This document shows, piece by piece, positions 16,696 through 23,674 of a stretch of DNA of 64,000 bases; position 1 is the first letter of the stretch; each line of letters starts with the position of its first letter. Source of the stretch: Betaproteobacteria bacterium (GTDB lineage Bacteria; Pseudomonadota; Gammaproteobacteria; Burkholderiales; Rhodocyclaceae); NCBI GenBank assembly GCA_009781175.1, contig WQYQ01000005.1:1-64000 (forward strand), given 5' to 3'. The notes beneath the pieces were generated by a model. It was not told the origin of the DNA and made no database searches. It saw only the letters and a program-made list of their open reading frames with translations. A program made the position numbers and the translations under genes.

Positions 16696-16938
16696 GACCT
16701 GAGTCATCGCGGCGCGCACGGCGGCTGCGACATCGGTCGCCGTGTAGAGGTCGGATGCGCTGCATCGCTCCTGATCGATCAACTCACAGAGCCGATCGGC
16801 CTGATGCAGCCATTCGTGCGCCAGCGCGGCGACCGCCTGTAAGGGCGTGGCCGCCTGCGCAACCTCTTTCTGCACGGCGCAAAAGTTCGTGCGTGTCAGT
16901 GTCGCAAGATGCGCTTCAAGCGGAGAGGTGGGCAGCAT
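16624..16938 (-). CDS. early phage protein, unknown
   Basis: The ATG at 16938 shares one base with the Cro-like stop (TGATG). The 104-residue product is largely helical (AHEWLHQADRLCELIDQER). Its place directly after the Cro-like gene is that of CII in lambda, but no DNA-binding motif is clear. It overlaps the DUF2513 gene end on the other strand. Confidence 0.55.
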   Translation of the reverse strand: MLPTSPLEAHLATLTRTNFCAVQKEVAQAATPLQAVAALAHEWLHQADRLCELIDQERCSASDLYTATDVAAAVRAAMTQVLNVLLYHGHDQVLQNIAQNGERP

Positions 16939-17186
16939 CACGCAGCCTCCTTCGGCGGTTCGGCGGACGGGGCAGTGCCGCGCAGATAGGCCCAATCCAC
17001 GTCCGGGCGCAGTTCTTCGCAGGTCACAGCGCCGCCGGTGGCGCGCTCGATGGCTGGGCAGCGTTCGGCAGGAAGACGTCTTTTTCCATCACGCCAGAAA
17101 CAGACTGCTTGAATTGTTACGTTAAGGGTGGCCGCTGCTTTGGAGGGGCCACCCAAAAGCGCTATCGCATTAACAATGGTCTTCAC
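16938..17186 (-). CDS. Cro-like helix-turn-helix repressor
   Basis: The 82-residue product starts at GTG after GGAAAG. Its N-terminal ALLGGPSKAAATLNVTIQAVCFWRDGKRRLPAERC is a helix-turn-helix of the Cro/YdaS kind. It diverges from the CI-like gene, with promoters and operators between. It should favour the lytic programme by repressing the maintenance promoter. Confidence 0.82.
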   Translation of the reverse strand: MKTIVNAIALLGGPSKAAATLNVTIQAVCFWRDGKRRLPAERCPAIERATGGAVTCEELRPDVDWAYLRGTAPSAEPPKEAA

Positions 17187-17215
17187 GGCGTTACTTTCCA
17201 GACTGTAATGCCTTC

Positions 17216-17244
17216 ATTCTACGGTCGTAGAAATCTAATATCAA
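17216..17244 (-). promoter_or_regulatory. early promoter PR-like
   Basis: On the minus strand, TTGATA (17244-17239) and TAGAAT (17221-17216) are 17 bp apart, a near-consensus sigma-70 promoter reading into the Cro-like gene. The operator dyad covers the -10. Confidence 0.75.
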
Positions 17245-17270
17245 CAATCGTAGTTGTTCAAAAATCTACA
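17217..17270. promoter_or_regulatory. OR-like operator array
   Basis: Three elements occur: a perfect dyad TTCTACGGTCGTAGAA (17217-17232), TCAACAATCGTAG (17241-17253) and AAAAATCTACA (17260-17270). All three recur as the reverse complement at 22338-22399. They lie between the divergent CI-like and Cro-like genes. Confidence 0.75.
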
Positions 17271-17290
17271 GGTGTTTAGCATCCGTCGCC

Positions 17291-17953
17291 ATGGCAACAG
17301 GAAACCAAATCAGGCATTACAGGGAAAAGCTCAAGCTGACGCTTGAAGAGCTTTCAGCTATATCAGGAGTCGAAATCGGTACGATCTCGGCGCTTGAAAA
17401 CCGCGATAGCGAGCGTTCAAAGTACTTTGATGCCATTGCAAAAGCTTTCGGTCTGACAATTGAGCAACTGGCAGACGAAAATAAAGACTGGCTGGATAGC
17501 GTAGAAAGAGAAGAATCGAATCTTGAGGACGCGCCGCAATTGCGCCCATTCAGAAATGTTCCGATCGTTGGCACCGTTCAAGGCGGGGACGATGGTTACT
17601 TGGTCGACTTGGAATACCCCGTTGGCCATGGTGATGGAAGTATTAGATATCCGGCCAAGGATGAAAACAGTTACGCGCTTCGAGTACGTGGAGACTCGAT
17701 GCGCCCAAGAATCAAGAATGGCGAATTTATTGTTGTTGAGCCAAACCATCCACCGCAGCCTGGCGATGATGTCGTTGTGTGCCTGAGCGATGGAAGAAGG
17801 ATGGTCAAGGAACTGCTCTACACCCGAGATGGAGAGGTCACGCTCGGGTCAATCAACAACGGACATGGAAACATCACGGTAGCTTCCGAAAAAATCGAAA
17901 AGATGCACTACGTAGCAGCCATCATCCCGCGTGGGGCTTTCTACAAACCATGA
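17291..17953 (+). CDS. CI-like prophage repressor, S24 peptidase family
   Basis: The 220-residue protein has an N-terminal XRE helix-turn-helix (residues 5-60) and a C-terminal LexA/S24 self-cleavage domain. The catalytic serine is in RGDSM (S136) and the lysine in RRMVKELL (K173). A likely cleavage region is VGTVQGG (93-99). It should keep the prophage silent and be inactivated through RecA after DNA damage. No good ribosome binding site precedes the ATG, so a leaderless message is possible, as for lambda cI. The next gene overlaps its stop. Confidence 0.92.
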   Translation: MATGNQIRHYREKLKLTLEELSAISGVEIGTISALENRDSERSKYFDAIAKAFGLTIEQLADENKDWLDSVEREESNLEDAPQLRPFRNVPIVGTVQGGDDGYLVDLEYPVGHGDGSIRYPAKDENSYALRVRGDSMRPRIKNGEFIVVEPNHPPQPGDDVVVCLSDGRRMVKELLYTRDGEVTLGSINNGHGNITVASEKIEKMHYVAAIIPRGAFYKP

Positions 17954-18231
17954 AACCTCGCGCACTGGCTACGGTTATTTTGGCTGCCATCGTGATTTTT
18001 TCTCCGGTTATTGAGGCGAAAATTCCACGCAGCGCGGCAGCGAAAGCCGAGTTCAAACGGGAAAACCCATGCCCTGCCACGGGGAAACAGCACGGCGCAT
18101 GTCCTGGATGGCAGATCGATCACATCACTCCGCTCAAATGCGGCGGCCCCGACACGCCAGCCAACATGCAGTGGCTAACAATCAAAAATCACAAGGTTAA
18201 GACTAAACGCGAGGCAAAACGGTGCCGCTAG
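17950..18231 (+). CDS. secreted HNH-type nuclease-like protein
   Basis: The ATG overlaps the repressor stop (ATGA), so it should be made in the lysogen. The 93-residue product has a signal peptide (MKPRALATVILAAIVIFSPVIEA), then a compact HNH-like core: WQIDHITPLKCGG, NMQWLTIKNHKVKTKREA. This pattern fits small exported HNH endonuclease-like proteins. Cysteines at the core edges may form disulfides in the periplasm. Target unknown. Confidence 0.75.
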   Translation: MKPRALATVILAAIVIFSPVIEAKIPRSAAAKAEFKRENPCPATGKQHGACPGWQIDHITPLKCGGPDTPANMQWLTIKNHKVKTKREAKRCR

Positions 18232-18286
18232 GCTTTTAAACGTCTACGGTAGGCACGATTAAGAACATAACAACTCAGGAGGAAGA

Positions 18287-18949
18287 ATGGCGCTGGTCAA
18301 ATGTCATGAATGTGGTAACGACGTAAGCACTGAAGCGAAAACTTGTCCCAAGTGCGGCGCGAAAGTCGTCTTGCCCAAGCCGCCTAAGCGCCCTACGTCA
18401 CGATTCGCGAAAATCGTCGGGGGTGTTTTGTTGGCGGTGCTTTTTGTCGCAAGAATTATTACCGCCGGGGAAGAAAGAAAAGAAGCGGAACGTCAGGCAT
18501 CCGCAGCACAAGCCGAACAGCAACGACGAGCCGCACTCACGCCGGAACAGCGAAAGGCTGAAGACGAGGCAATCGCCAAACGCCAAGCCGCCGAAGACGC
18601 TAAACACCTAGCTGCGGAAGAAGCAAAAACCGTAAAAGCAATTCATCTGCACAATGCCAGCGCGGGCGCGACGGCGCTCAAACGCGCATCAAAAGACCCT
18701 GACACGTTTGAGCTGAAATCTGCGGTTCTTCATTCCAACGGTACGGCCTGCTACGACTACCGCGCCAAGAACAGTTTTGGTGCGATGCTGGCTGGAAGTG
18801 CGGTGCTGACCACAAAAGGGAAGATCCTTGTACAAGAGGTAAATGGCAACGCGTTTGCAAAGGTCTGGAATATGGAATGCACGAAAGCTGACGGTGAAGA
18901 GATCGTTCAGACCTTGAAGAGGCTCGACTATATTAACGCACCCATGTAG
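18287..18949 (+). CDS. zinc-ribbon membrane protein of unknown function
   Basis: The 220-residue product starts with a zinc ribbon (CHECG...CPKCG, residues 6-24). One membrane segment follows (IVGGVLLAVLFVARIITA), then a long charged coiled coil (residues about 60-125). A C-terminal domain has CYDYRAKNSFGA and two further cysteines. A GGAGGAAG site precedes the ATG. It lies downstream of the repressor, so expression in the lysogen is likely. Not recognised further. Confidence 0.7.
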   Translation: MALVKCHECGNDVSTEAKTCPKCGAKVVLPKPPKRPTSRFAKIVGGVLLAVLFVARIITAGEERKEAERQASAAQAEQQRRAALTPEQRKAEDEAIAKRQAAEDAKHLAAEEAKTVKAIHLHNASAGATALKRASKDPDTFELKSAVLHSNGTACYDYRAKNSFGAMLAGSAVLTTKGKILVQEVNGNAFAKVWNMECTKADGEEIVQTLKRLDYINAPM

Positions 18950-19026
18950 CCACCCGTGCACAATCGCTCTGACTCTGCCTGGACGCAGGGCTATACTGAT
19001 TGAGTCACCAGAGGCTCGTAGTCATC

Positions 19027-19224
19027 ATGGACCAAGACTTTTTCTCCAGCATCCAGAAAGCTCTCAAAGCGGATGAACGCTTCAGCAAAAACGTTGCCGA
19101 CAGCGTCCGTATCATTTTTGATTCACTTCATCAACGCCAGCACGCGTTCGAGGAAAAGAAAAAATCCGTTCAAGAGGAAATAGACAGTGGAGCAAAGCTC
19201 ACCAACCATAAAATCTCTCTATGA
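19027..19224 (+). CDS. small helical protein, unknown
   Basis: The 65-residue product (MDQDFFSSIQKALKADERF) is all-helical and ends in a Lys/Glu-rich coil. It overlaps the next gene by 38 bp, which suggests coupled translation and joint function. Confidence 0.6.
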   Translation: MDQDFFSSIQKALKADERFSKNVADSVRIIFDSLHQRQHAFEEKKKSVQEEIDSGAKLTNHKISL

Positions 19225-20023
19225 TTTCGCGTACCTTGACAAGGAGCGTATAGGCTTTTACTTCGCGCAGCTATCCAATGACGGCGTGCTAACACAGATG
19301 AAACGCACGGCAAGAGATTCGTCCTCTTTAAATACAAAAGGGGAAGTCTCAATTAAGGTCGTGAAAGGAGAAACAGGCGGCACCGATGTAGAAGAACGTG
19401 GCTTGGAGAGAATGTTCGATCCAACGTGGTTAGCGCCAATCGAGGTGCTCAACAGGCTGGACGAGTTGCGATATATACATCGCGATATCAAATCGACGCC
19501 GATCGGCGGTTTGTTTCTCTGCGCCGCGACGATGAGCGTCATTGACATTCGCATGCTTAAAGAGATGTGGCCTTACCTCAGCGACATGTTTGTGCAGCAA
19601 GAAATTAGCAAACATGCGTGGACACCAAAAACAAAGCAGAAAGCGGTTGCGGAGCTTAAGAAAAATTATGAGCACATTACGCAAGTTCTACAAAAACTTC
19701 CACACGCAATTCAGGCGTCATTTTTAACTCCAGAGGGTGCGTTTTGGTCAACGTTGCGTGCCGATAGCATGCTGATCAACCCTGACGATCTCGCGCTTAA
19801 ACACGGCTCTGAAATTGCGGGCGAGTGGTTTCTCTTAGGAATTATGGATGCGCAGCCAGGAACGGTGCGTTATGCCGAGGAATCCGAAAGATCGGACCTT
19901 GGTTCCGCAATGGCACAGATTTTGAATGCTCTACGAGAATCAATGGGGCGTCCCAACAGCGCCTACGGTGTGACGCCTATAGCCATCTTCCGCGCCCCGC
20001 CGATTCCAAAGGAATTCGAATAA
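19187..20023 (+). CDS. DUF6414-like protein of unknown function
   Basis: A GTG start at 19187 follows AGAGGA. The 278-residue product begins with IKSLYDFAYLDKERIGFYFAQLSNDG, which resembles the FLYLDxxRLxSYxAQL start of DUF6414 proteins, and then has a mixed alpha/beta body without catalytic motifs. It is the last gene of the run following the repressor. Prophage genes in this place often alter the host or exclude other phages; that role here is inference. Confidence 0.55.
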   Translation: MEQSSPTIKSLYDFAYLDKERIGFYFAQLSNDGVLTQMKRTARDSSSLNTKGEVSIKVVKGETGGTDVEERGLERMFDPTWLAPIEVLNRLDELRYIHRDIKSTPIGGLFLCAATMSVIDIRMLKEMWPYLSDMFVQQEISKHAWTPKTKQKAVAELKKNYEHITQVLQKLPHAIQASFLTPEGAFWSTLRADSMLINPDDLALKHGSEIAGEWFLLGIMDAQPGTVRYAEESERSDLGSAMAQILNALRESMGRPNSAYGVTPIAIFRAPPIPKEFE

Positions 20024-20037
20024 CCGGCAAGTAAAAA

Positions 20038-20430
20038 TTACTTGCCGTTTGGTTTGCTATTTGTCTTGCTGCCAACAATGGCGCGGATGATTCCAAGGAT
20101 TGGAATTCCGACAAGGGCAACACTGACGCTCCAGTGAGCGCCAAGAAAGGCAGTTGCAAGCGCCCCGCCAATTGCCGCCAAGGAAATCAGCAAACCGATA
20201 TAGTGGCCGCGCTGGGTATCGCTAACGACCGCCGCAAGATGCGTACGCTCATAGGAGATGCGGTGCGCTTGCTCCTCCTCGACCATGCGCATGATGCGCT
20301 CTGCGCCATTCGGAATTATTTCGTTGAAATGGGCTAGTGCGGCAGGCGGCGGAAGTGGCCCTTGCCATTCGGCAGAGACAACTTCGCGGCGCTGATTAGG
20401 GAGCTTTGCGTTCGGTTTCGCTGTGCTCAC
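20038..20430 (-). CDS. DUF2335 family membrane protein
   Basis: The 130-residue product has the DUF2335 pattern GPLPPPAALAHFNEIIPNGAERIMRMVEEEQAHR and two C-terminal membrane segments (LLISLAAIGGALATAFL and VALVGIPILGIIRAIVG). The family is common in prophages; function unknown. It overlaps the preceding gene by 35 bp. Confidence 0.85.
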   Translation of the reverse strand: MSTAKPNAKLPNQRREVVSAEWQGPLPPPAALAHFNEIIPNGAERIMRMVEEEQAHRISYERTHLAAVVSDTQRGHYIGLLISLAAIGGALATAFLGAHWSVSVALVGIPILGIIRAIVGSKTNSKPNGK

Positions 20431-20593
20431 TGGCCATCACTTTGCGGAAGTCGTCACCCACGCGAACGGTAGAACGCCGCATACGCTCCAAATCTGACCC
20501 TTGCAGCGTCGGATAATGCGCGGCAGAAAACACCGCCCCCGGCGCTGACATGCCAGCAAGTATTCCAGCGAGAAGAACTTTCTTCCTGTCCAT
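20396..20593 (-). CDS. small exported protein, unknown
   Basis: From MDRKKVLLAGILAGMSAPGAVFSAAHYP the product has 65 residues with a signal-peptide-like N-terminus and a charged tail. It is followed by the overlapping DUF2335 gene, so the two probably act together at the membrane. Confidence 0.55.
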   Translation of the reverse strand: MDRKKVLLAGILAGMSAPGAVFSAAHYPTLQGSDLERMRRSTVRVGDDFRKVMASEHSETERKAP

Positions 20594-20642
20594 GTTTTTA
20601 TTATGCAATGCACACCTTCTATCTGACAAGCAAAGCGGGGCC

Positions 20643-20828
20643 TCACTCGGCGACACATTGAGACAAATCTACGAACCCGCCCCCGAGGCGGGCTCTTACG
20701 CCACCTTCAATGCCGACGGGCTTCAGACCGACCCGATGCACGGCGCGCGCGAAATCTTCCGCCGTCAGCGGCGGCGCTTCGTCCAAGTCTTCAGGCTCAG
20801 ACGCTGGCGCAGGCGTTTTTTCAACCAT
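20643..20828 (-). CDS. small protein downstream of HigBA-like pair
   Basis: The 61-residue frame (MVEKTPAPASEPEDLDEAPPLTAEDFARAVHRVG) overlaps the antitoxin stop by 8 bp. It could be a third member of the module or chance. No family recognised. Confidence 0.4.
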   Translation of the reverse strand: MVEKTPAPASEPEDLDEAPPLTAEDFARAVHRVGLKPVGIEGGVRARLGGGFVDLSQCVAE

Positions 20829-21126
20829 GCGCCGGAACCGCTACCAGCTTGACGCCCAGCGCCGCGCAAACACGGCTGATCGTCTCGAAGCGCGGCTGAC
20901 TGGCGGGGCGCAGGGCCTTATACAACGCCTCGCGGGTCAAACCAGATGCCTTGGCGATTTCGGTCATGCCGCGCGCCCGCGCCACCGTTCCCAAGGCATC
21001 AGCCAAAGCCGCCGGATCGTTTTCTTCCATCACGATGGTTAGGTATTCGGCAATGGCCTGTTCGTCGGGCAGGTATTCAGCCGCATCGAAAACAGGAAGC
21101 TCGGAAATTTTGATTTTCTTGGTCAT
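20821..21126 (-). CDS. HigA-like addiction module antitoxin
   Basis: The 101-residue product has an N-terminal toxin-binding part (FDAAEYLPDEQAIAEYLTIVMEE) and a C-terminal helix-turn-helix (MTEIAKASGLTREALYKALRPASQPRFETISRVCAALG). This is the form of antidote proteins paired with RelE-type killers. It starts 3 bp after the toxin gene. Confidence 0.88.
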   Translation of the reverse strand: MTKKIKISELPVFDAAEYLPDEQAIAEYLTIVMEENDPAALADALGTVARARGMTEIAKASGLTREALYKALRPASQPRFETISRVCAALGVKLVAVPAHG

Positions 21127-21129
21127 GGC

Positions 21130-21438
21130 TCAATCCTCCAAAGTCTTGGCCAATTCCTTAGCCGCCTTAATGTCCGCACCTTGCGTGGACTTGTCGCCGC
21201 CGCCCAGCATCACGATCAGCTTGTCGCCACGCTGAACGTAATACATGCGCCAGCCGGGGCCAAAGAATTCACGCATCTCGGAGACGCCCTCGCCAACGGG
21301 CTCCACGTCACCCAAATTACCTTTTCCAGCCTTTTCCAAGCGACGCACCAAGCGGCGCACCAAGCGGCGCTTGGTCATGCCGTCCTTGATGCTGGACAGC
21401 CAGGCCGTGAATTCGGGAAGCGGATGAATCGTGTACAT
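21130..21438 (-). CDS. HigB/RelE-type addiction module toxin
   Basis: From MYTIHPLPEFTAWLSSIKD the product has 102 residues. The motif GVSEMREFFGPGWRMYYVQRGDKLIVMLGGGDKSTQ is typical of phage-derived RelE/HigB killers that cut mRNA on ribosomes. The toxin comes first in the pair, as in higBA. An extension to 21498 is possible but adds an unlikely N-terminus. A nine-base in-frame duplication encodes RRLVRRLVRRL. Confidence 0.88.
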   Translation of the reverse strand: MYTIHPLPEFTAWLSSIKDGMTKRRLVRRLVRRLEKAGKGNLGDVEPVGEGVSEMREFFGPGWRMYYVQRGDKLIVMLGGGDKSTQGADIKAAKELAKTLED

Positions 21439-21588
21439 GAGCAGAATTGTAGCCACTCGATTACAAATTGCAAGCCATTTAACCGCGCCGCTCAACACTA
21501 CGGCAGCACTCAGCCCTTAGGTAAAGAAACCCCCGAAAACTGAACCTGAAACGCCCCTCACGTTAGGTTTCCGCGCTTTTTTGCACAC

Positions 21589-21606
21589 AACCCGCTTCGG
21601 CGGGTT
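21589..21606. terminator. hairpin between the two toxin-antitoxin modules
   Basis: AACCCGC-TTCG-GCGGGTT forms a stable seven-base stem with a tetraloop, followed by TTT on the plus strand. It lies just after the second antitoxin gene. The U-tract is weak, so its direction is uncertain. Confidence 0.5.
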
Positions 21607-21625
21607 TTCCCCCCAATGGCCCGCG

Positions 21626-21919
21626 TCACGGCGCCAGTTCGCGCAGCACCTCGGGATGACGAGTCGCCACGGCCAGCAGTGTTTGTGCCGCGCCCGATGG
21701 CTTGCGCCGACCCTGTTCCCATTCTTGCAGCGTGCGGACCGATACCCCCATCAGTGCCGCGAATTGCGCCTGCGACAACTCCGAAGCCGTGCGCGCCGCC
21801 ACCACGGACGGATACGTCACGCGCCCCTTGCCGGCCTTCATTTGCCGCGCGGCTTCGAGCAATTCCGCGCCGATGTCGCGCTTGGCGTCGCGTTCCAGCA
21901 ATTCTTTTTCAGTCTTCAT
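21626..21919 (-). CDS. NadS/HigA2-like antitoxin
   Basis: The 97-residue product has a C-terminal XRE domain (ASELSQAQFAALMGVSVRTLQEWEQGRRKPSGAAQTLL). The N-terminal helical region should bind the toxin encoded just before it with 11 bp overlap. Confidence 0.88.
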   Translation of the reverse strand: MKTEKELLERDAKRDIGAELLEAARQMKAGKGRVTYPSVVAARTASELSQAQFAALMGVSVRTLQEWEQGRRKPSGAAQTLLAVATRHPEVLRELAP

Positions 21920-22223
21920 CGATCAACTCCTTAAGCGCCTTGAGGGTGTGCGCGGCGATGTTGTCGCGCGCGCTCTTGGCATAGAGGGTCAGCAGCCAGA
22001 TTTCTCCATCGGCGCGCCGGTTGAAATAAATCACTCGTACACCGCCGCGCCGGCCTGTTCCGGGGCGGCTCCAGCGCACCTTGCGACAACCGCCCGATGC
22101 GGGAATCACATCACCCGCATCGGGATTGGCCGCCAGCCACGCACAGAACGCGCCGCGCTCATCTTCGTCCCAGTAGTCCGAGACAAGGTTCTGAAAAAAC
22201 GGGGTTTCGATAACGGTGTACAT
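21909..22223 (-). CDS. RelE/HigB2-like toxin
   Basis: The 104-residue product begins MYTVIETPFFQNLVSDYWDEDERGAFCAWLAANPDAGDVIP and contains CRKVRWSRPGTGRRGGVRVIYF, the signature of HigB2/RelE toxins with NadS-type partners. It is transcribed away from the early promoter region at 22.4 kb. Confidence 0.9.
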   Translation of the reverse strand: MYTVIETPFFQNLVSDYWDEDERGAFCAWLAANPDAGDVIPASGGCRKVRWSRPGTGRRGGVRVIYFNRRADGEIWLLTLYAKSARDNIAAHTLKALKELIDED

Positions 22224-22337
22224 GCGACAAATTATACGTCATTGCCGTATAACATCAAGTGTTTTTCGGTTGACCCCACTTGATGTAACAACGCTCGCTT
22301 TTCTGCACATGACCCTGAGGCGGGTTTTTTGTTGCCT

Positions 22338-22399
22338 TGTAGATTTTTTCAGAGCCTATTTCTACGATTGTTGACATTTACATTTCTACGAACGTAGAA
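22338..22399. promoter_or_regulatory. OL-like operator array
   Basis: TGTAGATTTTT (22338-22348), CTACGATTGTTGA (22362-22374) and the perfect dyad TTCTACGAACGTAGAA (22384-22399) repeat the elements at 17.2 kb in mirror order. The sites overlap the -35 and -10 of the adjacent promoter. Confidence 0.75.
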
Positions 22400-22400
22400 T
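22371..22400 (+). promoter_or_regulatory. early promoter PL-like
   Basis: TTGACA (22371-22376) and TAGAAT (22395-22400) are 18 bp apart. It reads rightwards to the recombination genes and is covered by operator elements, so the CI-like protein should repress it. Confidence 0.75.
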
Positions 22401-22525
22401 TTACTCATCGCAACACCCCACGGACCGGCAGCCCCTCAGCGAGGGGAAGACCTACAGCCGGAGACGTACCGCCACGAAGTCGGACGGGGAAACGGGATCG
22501 AGATTGTTCTTTGACAACCAGGGAT
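22401..22525 (+). promoter_or_regulatory. early leader with hairpin
   Basis: The leader after the early promoter contains a perfect CCCCTC-AGC-GAGGGG hairpin (22432-22446) and no open frame of note. It could be an antitermination or attenuation leader; no known box was identified with confidence. Confidence 0.35.
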
Positions 22526-22849
22526 TCAGGAGAGGGCCACGATGAGTTTCCACAGCCCCCAGGCCACGAACACAGCCCCGACAACATCCAGGGCAATGCC
22601 GCCGACATGGGGTTTATGCAGCCGTCCTTCGATCACCACGCCAAACACCGGATTGAAGCGCGCGTGGTACGGGTGATTGATCCATTCCCCCATGCCGACG
22701 AGGAAGCCGCCCAGCGACATGAGCATGAGCACGGCGTTCGGGATGACTTGGAGCGGGACGGTCAGCGAGAGGACGAGCAGTCCGAAGCAAGCGAGTAAGA
22801 GCATTTTGTACCAGTGGTCGAGTTTCAGGTTTTTGAGCAGTTCAACCAT
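22526..22849 (-). CDS. small multi-span membrane protein
   Basis: The 107-residue product has about three membrane segments (MLLLACFGLLVLSLTVPL, AVLMLMSLGGFLVGMGEWI, VGGIALDVVGAVFVAWGLWKLI). It is opposite to the early operon, so it is probably expressed in lysogeny. Function unknown. Confidence 0.65.
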   Translation of the reverse strand: MVELLKNLKLDHWYKMLLLACFGLLVLSLTVPLQVIPNAVLMLMSLGGFLVGMGEWINHPYHARFNPVFGVVIEGRLHKPHVGGIALDVVGAVFVAWGLWKLIVALS

Positions 22850-23054
22850 GGCGGCCCTTGGTAAGTGAGGAATGGAGGTTTGGCAACACCCATTCTAGCC
22901 GCCACTTGCCGTAGGGCCGCCACCCCTCTTCTGAGTCCCCTGGTTCGGACCCCTCAAGCCAGCCGTCCGCTGGATGAGCGCAGGAGGTCGGCGGATCGCG
23001 TAACCGCCCAGAACATGCAGCACGCAAGCGGACCTGACCAAACGGAGTGAAGCA

Positions 23055-23393
23055 ATGAACACCAACATTCTCCAGACACCCGGCTTCGGCGACGCGGCGA
23101 CCTGGGGCCGCTGCGCCGGCCACCCGAACGACCCGCGCACGGACGACGACGGCTTTGAGGCCGACGAAATCGCTGACCGCGCGCAGCGCCTACTGCGCAG
23201 CGAAGATCGATTGGCGGACATTTTGAGTGACCTGTGGTGCCTGCGCGAAGCCGAAATGAAAGCCGCGATGGTGAAGCTGATGCGCGGCGACGCCGAGCCG
23301 CTGCGGAAGATGCTCGCCGAGCGCGCCGAGGTCGTTGCGCGGAGGGAAATCGAGGACGAGGCCGCCGAGGCGCGCCGGGAGTTCGAACAATGA
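23055..23393 (+). CDS. early phage protein, unknown
   Basis: The 112-residue product starts MNTNILQTPGFGDAATWG after a GGAG site and is acidic and helical. It is the first gene of the plus-strand early operon. No domain recognised. Confidence 0.65.
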   Translation: MNTNILQTPGFGDAATWGRCAGHPNDPRTDDDGFEADEIADRAQRLLRSEDRLADILSDLWCLREAEMKAAMVKLMRGDAEPLRKMLAERAEVVARREIEDEAAEARREFEQ

Positions 23394-23674
23394 GCGCTCT
23401 TGCCGTTCGCGCGCGCTGCGACTACACTGCATCTGTCCCGGAAGGGATGGGTCTCAAAAGCCCTTCAAGAAGCGGAAGCCGCGCCCGTCAGTCATGCGGT
23501 TTTTTTGCGCCCGCGCCAGTTCAATGGCCGGGGGTGCGACGGATACAACACCCCGCGAGGGGGAAGAAGTCCGCCTGTCTTCTTGCAGGTTTTGAGCCCC
23601 CGGCCGCCCCGGATGGTTGCGCTCAAAACGTTCCGTTCGGGGTCGTTTCAAAACGACTCAAGAAGGAGCGTTTC

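Noticed and set aside
23234-23674. N-terminal extension of the KilA-N frame
   Set aside because: It overlaps the preceding gene and has Arg-rich non-native composition. A strong AAGGAG precedes the internal ATG at 23675.
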